A DNA stretch of 50,140 nt from Bacteroidales bacterium. Lineage in GTDB: Bacteria > Bacteroidota > Bacteroidia > Bacteroidales > UBA10428. How positions within the stretch are numbered: position 1 is the stretch's first letter; every line of letters begins with the position of its first letter. Below the pieces are notes generated by a model that was not told the origin of the DNA, did not search any database, and saw nothing but the letters and a program-made list of their open reading frames with translations. Of this stretch, positions 42,549-50,140 are shown one piece after another. The DNA lies in contig JAFGTR010000009.1 in NCBI GenBank assembly GCA_016934055.1, positions 1 through 50,140 of the forward strand, read 5' to 3'. The translations under genes and the position numbers were made by a program.

Positions 42549-43169
42549 TTATTTTTCTATCAGTTTCCGGTTCCTGCTCCTTTGAACCCATATGATGATG
42601 CCCACTGTTATCAGGGCCATGGGGGGGAGTATCATCATGCCATTATCTTTATATCCAAACGCGTATAATGACTCCGGTATCACCTGATAGCCGAGCAGTG
42701 AACCGCTTCCAAGCAGTTCACGGAAGAAGGCAACAATGACCAGTATCATCCCGTAACCAAACCCGTTACCAATGCCATCGAGGAATGATTCCCATGGTTT
42801 ATTGACCATGGCAAATGCTTCAAGCCTGCCCATGATAATGCAGTTGGTGATGATTAGCCCGACGAATACCGAAAGTTTCTTGCTGACATCGTATACAAAA
42901 GCTTTTAAAACCTGGTCGACAAGGATTACCAGTGTAGCAATAACAACCAGCTGAACAATAATCCTTATCCGCGGTGGAATTGTATTCCGCACAGATGCGA
43001 TGATGAGGTTGGAGAGTGCTATCACAACGGTGACCGAAAGGGCCATGACGAGGGCCGGTTTCAACTGTACCGTTACCGCCAGCGCCGAACAGATGCCAAG
43101 GACCTGAACGGTTATAGGGTTTTCATCGTTTAACGGATTGGTCAGAAGTTTCCAGTTCTTTGATGTCAT
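42549..43169 (-). CDS. nqrD: Na+-NQR subunit D
   Basis: This 206-residue protein is a six-helix homologue of NqrE. Key segments are ITVQVLGICSALAVTVQLKP, with the conserved Cys in ICSALAVT, and LIITNCIIMGRLEAFA with the second Cys. Together with NqrE it binds the iron centre. The start is 4 bp after the nqrC stop. Confidence 0.97.
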   Translation of the reverse strand: MTSKNWKLLTNPLNDENPITVQVLGICSALAVTVQLKPALVMALSVTVVIALSNLIIASVRNTIPPRIRIIVQLVVIATLVILVDQVLKAFVYDVSKKLSVFVGLIITNCIIMGRLEAFAMVNKPWESFLDGIGNGFGYGMILVIVAFFRELLGSGSLLGYQVIPESLYAFGYKDNGMMILPPMALITVGIIIWVQRSRNRKLIEK

Positions 43170-43173
43170 ATGG

Positions 43174-43911
43174 TTATTCTTTTGCTGTTTTCAAATAGTT
43201 CTGATAGCTGACAAGACAGGTGTCGAGCATAGCTTCAACGCCTTTGCTGGTGATGGTGCCTCCTGATATGGCATCAACCTCATGAAGGGAAGCCTTATCA
43301 GCACCCCCCTTTACGACTTTCACCGGCGTGAACCGGCCTTCGGTGTCGAAGATGACCTTGTCCCGGAATGGTAACTGGAAGAAAGGCTGACTTATCTCTG
43401 CGCCAAGGCCGGGTGTCTCTCCTTTGTGATCAAATATAGCACCGTATATCTCTCTATATGGAATATAAAGAGCCGTATCACCTTCCTGACGCCGGTCTCT
43501 CATCAGCGATATATACCCCCACACAGGCCCCCACAAACCTTTGCCATAAACAGGTATAACCACAAAAAGACTGTCATTACGGGTGCATTCAAAAACGGGA
43601 AGATTCCTTTTGCCGGGAGCTTTTTTCAGCTCTTCCCGCAGGTTAACCGTAAAAGGATCAACATCTTCGATTATCTCTCCCTTGTTGTTAATCGTATAGC
43701 TGTCAGAGATATACTTATCGTATAATGATTGTACATTCTCACGTGTGGAAGAAATCCTCACCGAGGCAAGGATGTTCTGTTTCTTCTCAATCTCTATATT
43801 ACGGTCCTGTGCAGGCTTCAGAGCCGTTGCTGCCAGGGCAAGCAACGTTGCCACCACAATGACGATGACGGAAGAATAGATAAAAGTATAGCTGTTGCTC
43901 TGAACATTCAT
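43174..43911 (-). CDS. nqrC: Na+-NQR subunit C (covalent FMN)
   Basis: The 245-residue protein has one N-terminal membrane helix (about 8-28) and a periplasmic FMN-binding domain. The flavinylation motif is DAISGGTITSKGVEAML, with the FMN-acceptor Thr predicted at T219; the usual SGAT reads SGGT here. KGLWGPVWGYISL and GETPGLGAEISQPFF are other conserved segments. It relays electrons between the iron centre and NqrB. It is modified by ApbE, encoded in the same cluster. Confidence 0.97.
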   Translation of the reverse strand: MNVQSNSYTFIYSSVIVIVVATLLALAATALKPAQDRNIEIEKKQNILASVRISSTRENVQSLYDKYISDSYTINNKGEIIEDVDPFTVNLREELKKAPGKRNLPVFECTRNDSLFVVIPVYGKGLWGPVWGYISLMRDRRQEGDTALYIPYREIYGAIFDHKGETPGLGAEISQPFFQLPFRDKVIFDTEGRFTPVKVVKGGADKASLHEVDAISGGTITSKGVEAMLDTCLVSYQNYLKTAKE

Positions 43912-43923
43912 GATCCTTCGGAT

Positions 43924-45123
43924 TTATTGTTTATTCAACTTCACGGATTCATTTTTAAGGCGGCGCAGGCGTCTTTTTACATTGGCCTCAACAATATAAT
44001 AATCGATAAGCGGGGCGAAGACGTTCATCAGCAGTATGGCCAGCATCATCCCTTCGGGATAGGCAGGATTCAGCACACGGATGAGGATGGCCAGCATGCC
44101 GGTCAGGAAGCCATATATCCACTTACCCTTCTCGGTTTGTGAAGCGGTAACCGGATCGGTAGCCATGAAAACGGCTCCGAAGGCAAAGCCCCCGTATAGC
44201 AAATGCTTATACGCCGGCAATTCCATGTAGGCGTTAGCAGAGAATGCGTTTAACAACCATCCCATGACAAGGCCGCCAAAAAAGGTTGAGATTATGATCT
44301 TCCAGCTGCCCACACCGGTATAGATTAAAATAAGAGCACCTATCAGGATAGCCAGCTTGGAGGTCTCACCGATGGAGCCCGGGATAAAACCAAGAAAAGC
44401 ATCAATATCAGTGGGCAGCTTTAAAGCAACATCACTGAAAGCAGTCTTTTCGGGCACAGACTGCAGCAGATGGCCCAAGGCTGTAGCACCGCTTGTCGTA
44501 TCCAAACCTGCTTCGTTCATACCGGAAATCCATACCTTATCGCCTGTCATATCGGCCGGGTAAGCAAAGAAAAGAAAAGCCCTTGCCGTAAGGGCCGGAT
44601 TGAGTATATTCATGCCGGTGCCGCCAAAAACTTCCTTGCCGATGATAACAGCAAATGCCGTGGCCACAGCCACCATCCACAGCGAAATGTTAACAGGCAC
44701 GATAAGGGGAATAAGCATGCCTGTCACCAGGAAGCCTTCGTTGACCTCATGGCCCCTGATCTGGGCAAAGGTAAACTCAATGGCAAGCCCTGTAACATAT
44801 GATACCACTATGATGGGAAAAACCTTCAGGAAACCGAAGCCGAATATCTGCCAGAATGTTTTGCTTTCACTGCTAAGACTGAAATGAAGGTGACCGACAT
44901 TATACATGCCAAATAACAAGGCAGGGATCATGGCAATCACAACCAGTGCCATCATACGTTTCATGTCGAAGCTGTCGCGAATATGGGAGCCATTTTGTGT
45001 AACCTTACCGGGGACTAAAAGAAAAGTCTCGAATGCCTCAAACGTTGCACTCAGCTTCTCAAATTTACCGCCTTTCGAAAAATGAGGTTTGATATTATCG
45101 ATAGTCCTCCTCAGAAAATTCAT
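43924..45123 (-). CDS. nqrB: Na+-NQR subunit B (covalent FMN, riboflavin)
   Basis: The 399-residue protein has about ten membrane helices. The flavinylation motif DTTSGATALG places the FMN-acceptor Thr at T214. GKEVFGGTGMNILNPALTARAF (about 163-184) and the C-terminal GFAFGAVFMATDPVTASQT are typical NqrB/RnfD segments. NqrB carries the sodium path and, with NqrA, the quinone site. It starts 25 bp after nqrA. Confidence 0.98.
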   Translation of the reverse strand: MNFLRRTIDNIKPHFSKGGKFEKLSATFEAFETFLLVPGKVTQNGSHIRDSFDMKRMMALVVIAMIPALLFGMYNVGHLHFSLSSESKTFWQIFGFGFLKVFPIIVVSYVTGLAIEFTFAQIRGHEVNEGFLVTGMLIPLIVPVNISLWMVAVATAFAVIIGKEVFGGTGMNILNPALTARAFLFFAYPADMTGDKVWISGMNEAGLDTTSGATALGHLLQSVPEKTAFSDVALKLPTDIDAFLGFIPGSIGETSKLAILIGALILIYTGVGSWKIIISTFFGGLVMGWLLNAFSANAYMELPAYKHLLYGGFAFGAVFMATDPVTASQTEKGKWIYGFLTGMLAILIRVLNPAYPEGMMLAILLMNVFAPLIDYYIVEANVKRRLRRLKNESVKLNKQ

Positions 45124-45148
45124 GCAATACAGTTATTAATGGTTAATG

Positions 45149-46501
45149 TCAGCTCATTTCTTTGATCATCATGTCAAGGCCATTTCTTACAAGAGCCTGT
45201 ATCTCAGTTTTTGACGGACATACAAACTCACACAACGCAAAATCTTCTTCAGCAACTTCATAAATACCCAGCCTTTCCATAAGGTCAATATCTTCAATAA
45301 GGATGGCTTTAAAAAGCTGCATGGGATAAATATCCATGGGCAATACTCTTTCATAAATGCCGGTGGCAACAAATGCCCTGTGCCCGCCATGCATATTGGT
45401 ATTCACCCTGAACTCACGCCGCGGAGTAAGCCAGGAAAAAAAAGTGCGTGAAAAACTGAGTTTCCCGAATCCTGGCATGGCCCAGCCTAATAATTCACGT
45501 TCGAATCCTTCAGGTATCACGGTCACCTGCGAATCATAATAGCCGATATAGCCGTTAGGGTCAGCCTTTGTTCCGGTAAGCACATTGCCACTGATGTATC
45601 GATGCCGGCCTTCGTTAACATTATGGTCTGTAATACTTCTTATGCAGGCCCCGCTTATAAGCTTGTAATACCGGGCTTTGACAACCTCCGAACCGGTCAG
45701 GACCACAACCTTTGAAGCATCATAAATACCATTCATGAACAATCGTCCGATCATAACAACCTCCTGCGGACCAACACACCACACCACTTCGCCTTTGTTA
45801 ACAGGATCAAGCCGGTGAATCTGCACGCCAACATTGCCCGCCGGATGAGGCCCCCTGAAATAATTGACCTGCGCATTCCGGGCTTTTGAAAAAGCTGATG
45901 AAGCCGGATATTCATCGCTTACGTTGATATGAACCTTGCCGGCTGTAAGTCTCGATAATGCGTCAACACCATACTGAAACTCCTTTTCAGAGCCCTGGAT
46001 AAGAAAATCATAATCAGGCGCAAGAGGTGCTGTATCAAAAGCCGATATGAAAATTGATTTCGGTGTATCGGAAGGATTGGCAATGATATTGTAAGGCCTT
46101 TGTTTAACAGCAGGCCAGAGTCCGCTGGAAAGAAGGTTGGAAATAATGGTATCGCGGTCCAGGTCTGCAGGATCTCCCTTTGTAAACTTTTCATACTTTT
46201 GATCAGGCGTAGGCTTTATCTCTACTTCCTGAATAACACGCCGTTCGCCACGGATGATGGAGGTGACGGTTCCACTTACAGGCGATGTAAACTTAATGGC
46301 CGGATTACCCTTATCATGAAACAAAACCGATCCGGCTTTAACCACATCGCCCTCTTTAACCTCCAGCTTAGGAACAACCAAATGGAAATCCAACGGTTTT
46401 ACCGCATAAAGATCAGCAAGTTCAGCCTTAATAAATATCTTTTCGGCTTTCCCCTTCAGGTTAAGATCCAAACCCTTTTTGGTTTTATACACTTGCGGCA
46501 T
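45149..46501 (-). CDS. nqrA: Na+-NQR subunit A
   Basis: The 450-residue soluble subunit has no membrane helix. Conserved segments are GLDLNLKGKAEKIF at the N-terminus, VKEGDVVKAGSVLFHDKGNP (lipoyl/barrel-sandwich-like), SGLWPAVKQRPYN, and the C-terminal CEFVCPSKTEIQALVRNGLD. NqrA sits on the cytosolic face and takes part in quinone binding with NqrB. As the first gene it probably carries the operon promoter, in the 115-bp divergent spacer shared with the T9SS plug gene; no clean consensus is visible there. Confidence 0.97.
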   Translation of the reverse strand: MPQVYKTKKGLDLNLKGKAEKIFIKAELADLYAVKPLDFHLVVPKLEVKEGDVVKAGSVLFHDKGNPAIKFTSPVSGTVTSIIRGERRVIQEVEIKPTPDQKYEKFTKGDPADLDRDTIISNLLSSGLWPAVKQRPYNIIANPSDTPKSIFISAFDTAPLAPDYDFLIQGSEKEFQYGVDALSRLTAGKVHINVSDEYPASSAFSKARNAQVNYFRGPHPAGNVGVQIHRLDPVNKGEVVWCVGPQEVVMIGRLFMNGIYDASKVVVLTGSEVVKARYYKLISGACIRSITDHNVNEGRHRYISGNVLTGTKADPNGYIGYYDSQVTVIPEGFERELLGWAMPGFGKLSFSRTFFSWLTPRREFRVNTNMHGGHRAFVATGIYERVLPMDIYPMQLFKAILIEDIDLMERLGIYEVAEEDFALCEFVCPSKTEIQALVRNGLDMMIKEMS

Positions 46502-46616
46502 TATTGTTGCGTTTTTATTAAACGATAAAATTAAATATTTTTGAAAAAGTTAAAAGAAGAACTGAAGATTTCTTTGTATATTTCTTAATATAATAATAAT
46601 CAGCAATATAGTAAAC

Positions 46617-47912
46617 ATGAAAAACCGGTTGTATTATGTTTTTTTAGGAACAGTAGTGCTTGTTTGCCCGTTAACATCTGACAAAAGCATTTATTCAGCA
46701 CAGAACAGCGCCGTTCCGGTAAAATATGAAAATCAGGTACCGGATATAAATATCAAAACCATTATCCTGCACAAAGAAGGAACACCTTTAACCCTGCCTG
46801 CCATTAACCTGAATGCAGGAGAAAAACTTGAACTTCATTTTGATGACCTTTCAGCTCAACAGCGTTCTTTTTCTTATACGCTTATTCACTGTAACAAAGA
46901 ATGGGAACAGTCGGCTCTTGAACAACAGGAATACCTCGACGGATACGGCTCAGGTCGTATTGAAATCACCAGCACTTCATTTAATACAACTTACAATTAC
47001 TTCCATCACAGCATTGTTTTTCCCGTTGAAGAAGCATACCCCCGGATAAGCGGGAATTATGCACTGGTGGTGTACGAGAACGATAATCCTGAAGATGTTG
47101 TTTTGGTCAGACAATTTTATGTTCACGAATCGCTTGTCACCGTTGAAGCATCATGTATACAGCCCTCCGGCGAAAAATACGGGACTGGACAGGAAATTGA
47201 ATGCAGCCTGAATCACGAGGGTTATTCAATCATCAACCCCGACAGCGACATTACAATACTGATCAGGCAAAATATGAACAGCAGGTCGGATATAAAAATA
47301 ACCAAACCCCGTTTCATCGGACCGGCAACTATAAATTACGGGGGACGCAACGAAATCATCTTTGACGGTGGCAATGAATTCAGGTATTTCGATATCAAAA
47401 GCATGAAATATGAAGCCGAAAATATCACCAGCATTGATTTTCAGAAACCATACTATCATGTGTTTCTGAAGACAGGTGAGTCAAGGGCCTTTGATCCTTA
47501 TTTTACACAGCAGGATATCAACGGCAGGTTTTATATTGAAACGGAAGGATCAGAGGACAGGCATAAGGAAGCCGATTATGTGGTTGTGCATTTTTCACTG
47601 TCTGCCCAGATCCCCTTCACTGATGGTGAAGTATACATAACCGGTGCACTGTGTGAAGGCTTCCCGGAGGACGATTTCAGAATGTCTTTTAATCCGGATA
47701 AGCGTCAATACGAAAAAGCTTTACTGCTGAAGCAGGGATTTTACAATTATATGTTCGTATACTGCCCGAAAGGATCAGAAACATGTGATATGGGTTACCT
47801 TGAAGGCAATCATTATGAAACCGCGAATGAATATGTGGTTTTTGTTTACCATTATGATTCCTCCTGGGATTATGACCGGCTTATAGCCATAAAGCAGTTC
47901 CGGTCGAAATGA
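46617..47912 (+). CDS. T9SS plug protein (DUF5103 family)
   Basis: The 431-residue protein has a signal-like hydrophobic N-terminus (about 5-20). The first domain of DUF5103 contains LDGYGSGRIEITSTSFNTTYNYFHHSIVFP and YALVVYENDNPEDVVLVRQFYV. A C-terminal domain has ITGALCEGFPEDDFRMSFNPDKRQYEKALLLKQGFYNYMF. DUF5103 proteins are the periplasmic 'plug' that closes the T9SS outer-membrane translocon when it is not engaged with cargo. Three T9SS-tagged proteins are encoded in this window, but the core translocon genes are elsewhere. It is divergent from nqrA. Confidence 0.88.
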   Translation: MKNRLYYVFLGTVVLVCPLTSDKSIYSAQNSAVPVKYENQVPDINIKTIILHKEGTPLTLPAINLNAGEKLELHFDDLSAQQRSFSYTLIHCNKEWEQSALEQQEYLDGYGSGRIEITSTSFNTTYNYFHHSIVFPVEEAYPRISGNYALVVYENDNPEDVVLVRQFYVHESLVTVEASCIQPSGEKYGTGQEIECSLNHEGYSIINPDSDITILIRQNMNSRSDIKITKPRFIGPATINYGGRNEIIFDGGNEFRYFDIKSMKYEAENITSIDFQKPYYHVFLKTGESRAFDPYFTQQDINGRFYIETEGSEDRHKEADYVVVHFSLSAQIPFTDGEVYITGALCEGFPEDDFRMSFNPDKRQYEKALLLKQGFYNYMFVYCPKGSETCDMGYLEGNHYETANEYVVFVYHYDSSWDYDRLIAIKQFRSK

Positions 47913-48004
47913 ATGTAGATCGCCCGGTTCGGCTGTAAAAGGCAGAATTTTACGCAGAGAATCCGCTTTTCTTTATATCTTTATTACATTCACTCAATCA
48001 TTAA

Positions 48005-49663
48005 ATGACCATGAAAAAGATTTTGCCGTTGTTGCTGCTGATATTTGCAGTTATTTCAACCACACACGCACAGGATGATCCTTTACTGAAAGGACTTGAT
48101 GCCATCTCAGAACAAGCCGTTAAAGCCCAGCTTGATTTTCTGGCATCTGACTGGATGGAAGGCCGTGAAACAGGTGAAAAGGGAATTGACATGGCTGCAG
48201 ATTATATCGCTTCCATGTTTCAGGTATATGGCCTTCAGCCCGGGGAAAACACAAAAAAGCATTTCGGCAGGGCCGATCTTTATGATATGCGCAGCATAAA
48301 TGCTTCCGCTAACAGTTATTTCCAGGAATTTGCACTGATGCGGTCCTCACAGTCAGATGATCATGCGCTAGCCGTCATCACCGGGACAGGCGGCGGGAAA
48401 AAGATCACACATTTCGGTTATAAAAATGATTTCACCTTTGCGAGACAGCCGGTTATAAGCCAGGAAGGCGAATTTTCCGTTGTCTTTGCCGGGTATGGCC
48501 TGGTAAATGAGGAACAACACTATGACGATTACAAAGGTATAAACGTTAAGGGGAAAGTCGTGCTCAGGCTGGTTGGATATCCGGGCCATCGCGATACGAC
48601 CTCTGAGGCATATCACAAATTCCATCCGGCCGGGAACGAGTGGACCAAATACCGCGATGAAATGGACCGGAATAACCTGGCCATGACAAAAGGCGCTGTT
48701 GCCGTTATAATGGTGTATACAGTGAAAGATATTACACAAAGGTTCGCCGTGAATGTGTTCCGGTATAATTATGATGATTATGAAGGGGATGTGCCAAAAC
48801 CCGCTGCCAAAAGCCGGATATTTCTGCCCGATGATACCCTTACAGGGTGCATTCCGGCCTTTGTCGCATCTCTTCGTATGGCCAATGAGTTAACAGCCGG
48901 AACTAAAATAAGCCTTGAAGCTTTTGAGAGACAGGCCTGTGAAACCATGAAACCCGGGTCAAAGGATCTCAGTAATAAAAAGATATGGCTCAGGTCAACA
49001 GTAAACACCGAAGTTATTAAGGCAAAGAATATTCTGGGCATGATTGAAGGTGAAAATCCAAATGAAGTAGTGATCGTTGGAGGTCATTATGACCACCTGG
49101 GCAAACATAACGGTTATATTTACAATGGCTCCGACGACAATGCTTCGGGTACGGTGGCTGTGATGACCATTGCCAGGGCTTGTATGGCCATGGGTGTAAA
49201 GCCCCGGCGAACCATAATCTTTGCCGCATGGACGGCTGAGGAAAAAGGGCTGTTTGGATCAGAGTACTTTGCTGACCACCCGCCGGCCGGAAAAATAGTA
49301 AGCTATCTCAACTATGACATGATCTCACGCAATGCCAAAGATGATCCGGCAGGTGTTAATTGCTCCATGACTTATACACAGCGGTGTAAAGTGCTGGAAG
49401 ATATCAGCCGGAAATACAATGAGCAATATGCGCTTGGACTTCAGGTTAAATACAAACCCAGGGAAAAACCATCGGGCGGAAGTGACCATAACGCTTTTGT
49501 AAAAAAAGATATCCCCATATTTTATTATATGGCCGGTGGTCATGAAGATTATCATAAACCACAGGACCATTCAAGCAAGGCAAACATTGCAAAAATGACC
49601 AACATCATCCGGCTCGGTTTTCTGGGTGTGTGGGACATTGCGAACAGGGAGGTGTTTCCATAA
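48005..49663 (+). CDS. Secreted M28 metallopeptidase with PA-type insert
   Basis: The 552-residue protein has a signal peptide (about 1-23, ending THAQ). A PA-like insert lies at about 150-250 (FAGYGLVNEEQHYDDYKGIN, VKGKVVLRLVGYPG). The M28 catalytic core follows: H361 and D363 in GGHYDHLG, the bridging D377 in GSDDNASG, E412/E413 in AEEKGLFGSEYF, D438 in NYDMISRN, and a final His in GGSDHNAF. It is a di-zinc aminopeptidase-type enzyme, predicted to act outside the inner membrane. No T9SS tag is seen. The start may be ATG 48005 or 48011. Confidence 0.93.
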   Translation: MTMKKILPLLLLIFAVISTTHAQDDPLLKGLDAISEQAVKAQLDFLASDWMEGRETGEKGIDMAADYIASMFQVYGLQPGENTKKHFGRADLYDMRSINASANSYFQEFALMRSSQSDDHALAVITGTGGGKKITHFGYKNDFTFARQPVISQEGEFSVVFAGYGLVNEEQHYDDYKGINVKGKVVLRLVGYPGHRDTTSEAYHKFHPAGNEWTKYRDEMDRNNLAMTKGAVAVIMVYTVKDITQRFAVNVFRYNYDDYEGDVPKPAAKSRIFLPDDTLTGCIPAFVASLRMANELTAGTKISLEAFERQACETMKPGSKDLSNKKIWLRSTVNTEVIKAKNILGMIEGENPNEVVIVGGHYDHLGKHNGYIYNGSDDNASGTVAVMTIARACMAMGVKPRRTIIFAAWTAEEKGLFGSEYFADHPPAGKIVSYLNYDMISRNAKDDPAGVNCSMTYTQRCKVLEDISRKYNEQYALGLQVKYKPREKPSGGSDHNAFVKKDIPIFYYMAGGHEDYHKPQDHSSKANIAKMTNIIRLGFLGVWDIANREVFP

Positions 49664-49697
49664 TACCAAAAAACATTCATCTAATCCACCCCCTTAA

Positions 49698-50074
49698 TCC
49701 CCCGCCAGCGGCATAGCCGTCAAGCTAATTGATGCCGTCTGCAGGTGAATTAAGTGATTGAAACATTCAATAATTCAACCCCGCCTGATTAACGGTCAGG
49801 CTCTGCAAAAAAGTACGAGCTTAATGCAAAAACGATCCTATGTTTATAGAACATTTTGCGCACAGGATATACGACCCCGGCCGGGGTCGAATGTTTCTTC
49901 CTAAAAAGGCTTTTCTAAATATGCAAATCCTCCGGATTTGACCATATAAACATGTTTTCAACCTTTCCCCCGACAAAAAGAAATTTCCGTGAATATTGAA
50001 AATTACAACCCCATTGAATTGAAATCTATTTAATAACCATGTTTTAGCTTGACGGCTATGCCGCCAGCGGGGGA
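49698..50074. repeat. Inverted pair of 30-bp repeats
   Basis: The right copy (50045-50074), beginning TAGCTTGACGGCTATGCCG, is the reverse complement of the left copy (49698-49727) with 28 of 30 bases matching. The interior is 317 bp without a gene. No direct repeat is evident outside the arms. Confidence 0.85.
49872..49896 (+). repeat. Hairpin-TGTTTATAG-type repeat copy
   Basis: The perfect 18-bp palindrome CGACCCCGGCCGGGGTCG (49872-49889) is followed by AATGTTTCTT. It shares the architecture of the copies at 8805-8942 and 33313-33347. Confidence 0.7.
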
Positions 50075-50140
50075 CAGTGCACATGCTATCCTTATGCCAG
50101 GAGTCAGAATTATTCGCTTTTTTTTATTCAGGACAATACT

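Larger units (their letters stand above)
49664..50140. other. Repeat-rich non-coding end of window
   Basis: There is no gene in these 477 bp. They contain an inverted pair of 30-bp repeats (49698-49727 and 50045-50074), a hairpin GCCTGattaacggtCAGGC near 49782-49801, and a hairpin-plus-tail repeat copy (49872-49896). Confidence 0.65.

Noticed and set aside
40634..46501. Rnf complex instead of Na+-NQR
   Set aside because: NqrA is present, NqrF has the FAD/NADH domain with a 2Fe-2S domain, and no RnfB/RnfC ferredoxin-type subunits occur. The set is Na+-NQR.

Overview
The window is a stretch of chromosome from a Bacteroidota bacterium, most likely Bacteroidales-like. The evidence is a fused SecDF, three proteins with type IX secretion (T9SS) C-terminal sorting domains, a T9SS plug protein, a complete Na+-NQR operon, the lineage-typical DUF3109 and DUF2400/TIGR02757 proteins, and Bacteroidota-style promoters (TTG - about 20 nt - TAnnTTTG). 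No rRNA, tRNA, CRISPR array, prophage or transposase gene was seen.

Layout. 0.2-8.2 kb: a small hypothetical protein, a secreted beta-helix protein, a LysE-type exporter, two glycoside hydrolases (GH88/105-like and GH39-like), a GNAT acetyltransferase and two small envelope proteins. 8.2-9.1 kb: a non-coding spacer full of repeat relics. 9.1-17.3 kb: ychF, an M14 carboxypeptidase with a T9SS tag, two paralogous secreted proteins flanking a small T9SS-tagged protein, and a large three-repeat cell-surface protein with a low-complexity tail. 17.4-18.9 kb: a HIT protein and an RsuA/RluB-type pseudouridine synthase. 19.4-25.2 kb: glmM followed by an adaptor, a MacB-like permease and a TolC-family porin, with no adjacent ATPase. 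25.3-27.8 kb: a transglutaminase-like/TPR protein and a MORN-repeat lipoprotein. 28.2-33.2 kb: secDF, tatA, a LolD-like ATPase and a DUF2400 protein. 33.4-38.3 kb: Nudix, a hypothetical protein, a T9SS-tagged protein, DUF3109 and an M20 dipeptidase. 38.7-46.5 kb: two small Cys-containing membrane proteins (the second NqrM-like) convergent with apbE and nqrFEDCBA. 46.6-49.7 kb: the T9SS plug protein and an M28 peptidase.

How the genes fit together. The Na+-NQR module is nearly self-contained: six subunits, the flavin transferase ApbE that modifies NqrB and NqrC, and a probable NqrM for iron insertion. Export functions (SecDF, TatA, LolD-like, T9SS plug) sit near several exported cargo proteins, but no core T9SS machine (PorK/L/M/N, Sov) is present here.

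The coding content is mostly ordinary. The unusual part is the intergenic DNA, which holds several families of small repeats: a clean 88-bp MITE-like element with 15-bp terminal inverted repeats and a 10-bp target duplication; paired hairpins that keep base pairing by compensatory change; GC-rich hairpins joined to a conserved TGTTTATAG-like tail; a GGCACAAGCGGACGCTTG hairpin family; and degenerate tandem tracts of period 7 and 8. Two of these tracts end just upstream of start codons and one forms the end of a coding sequence.
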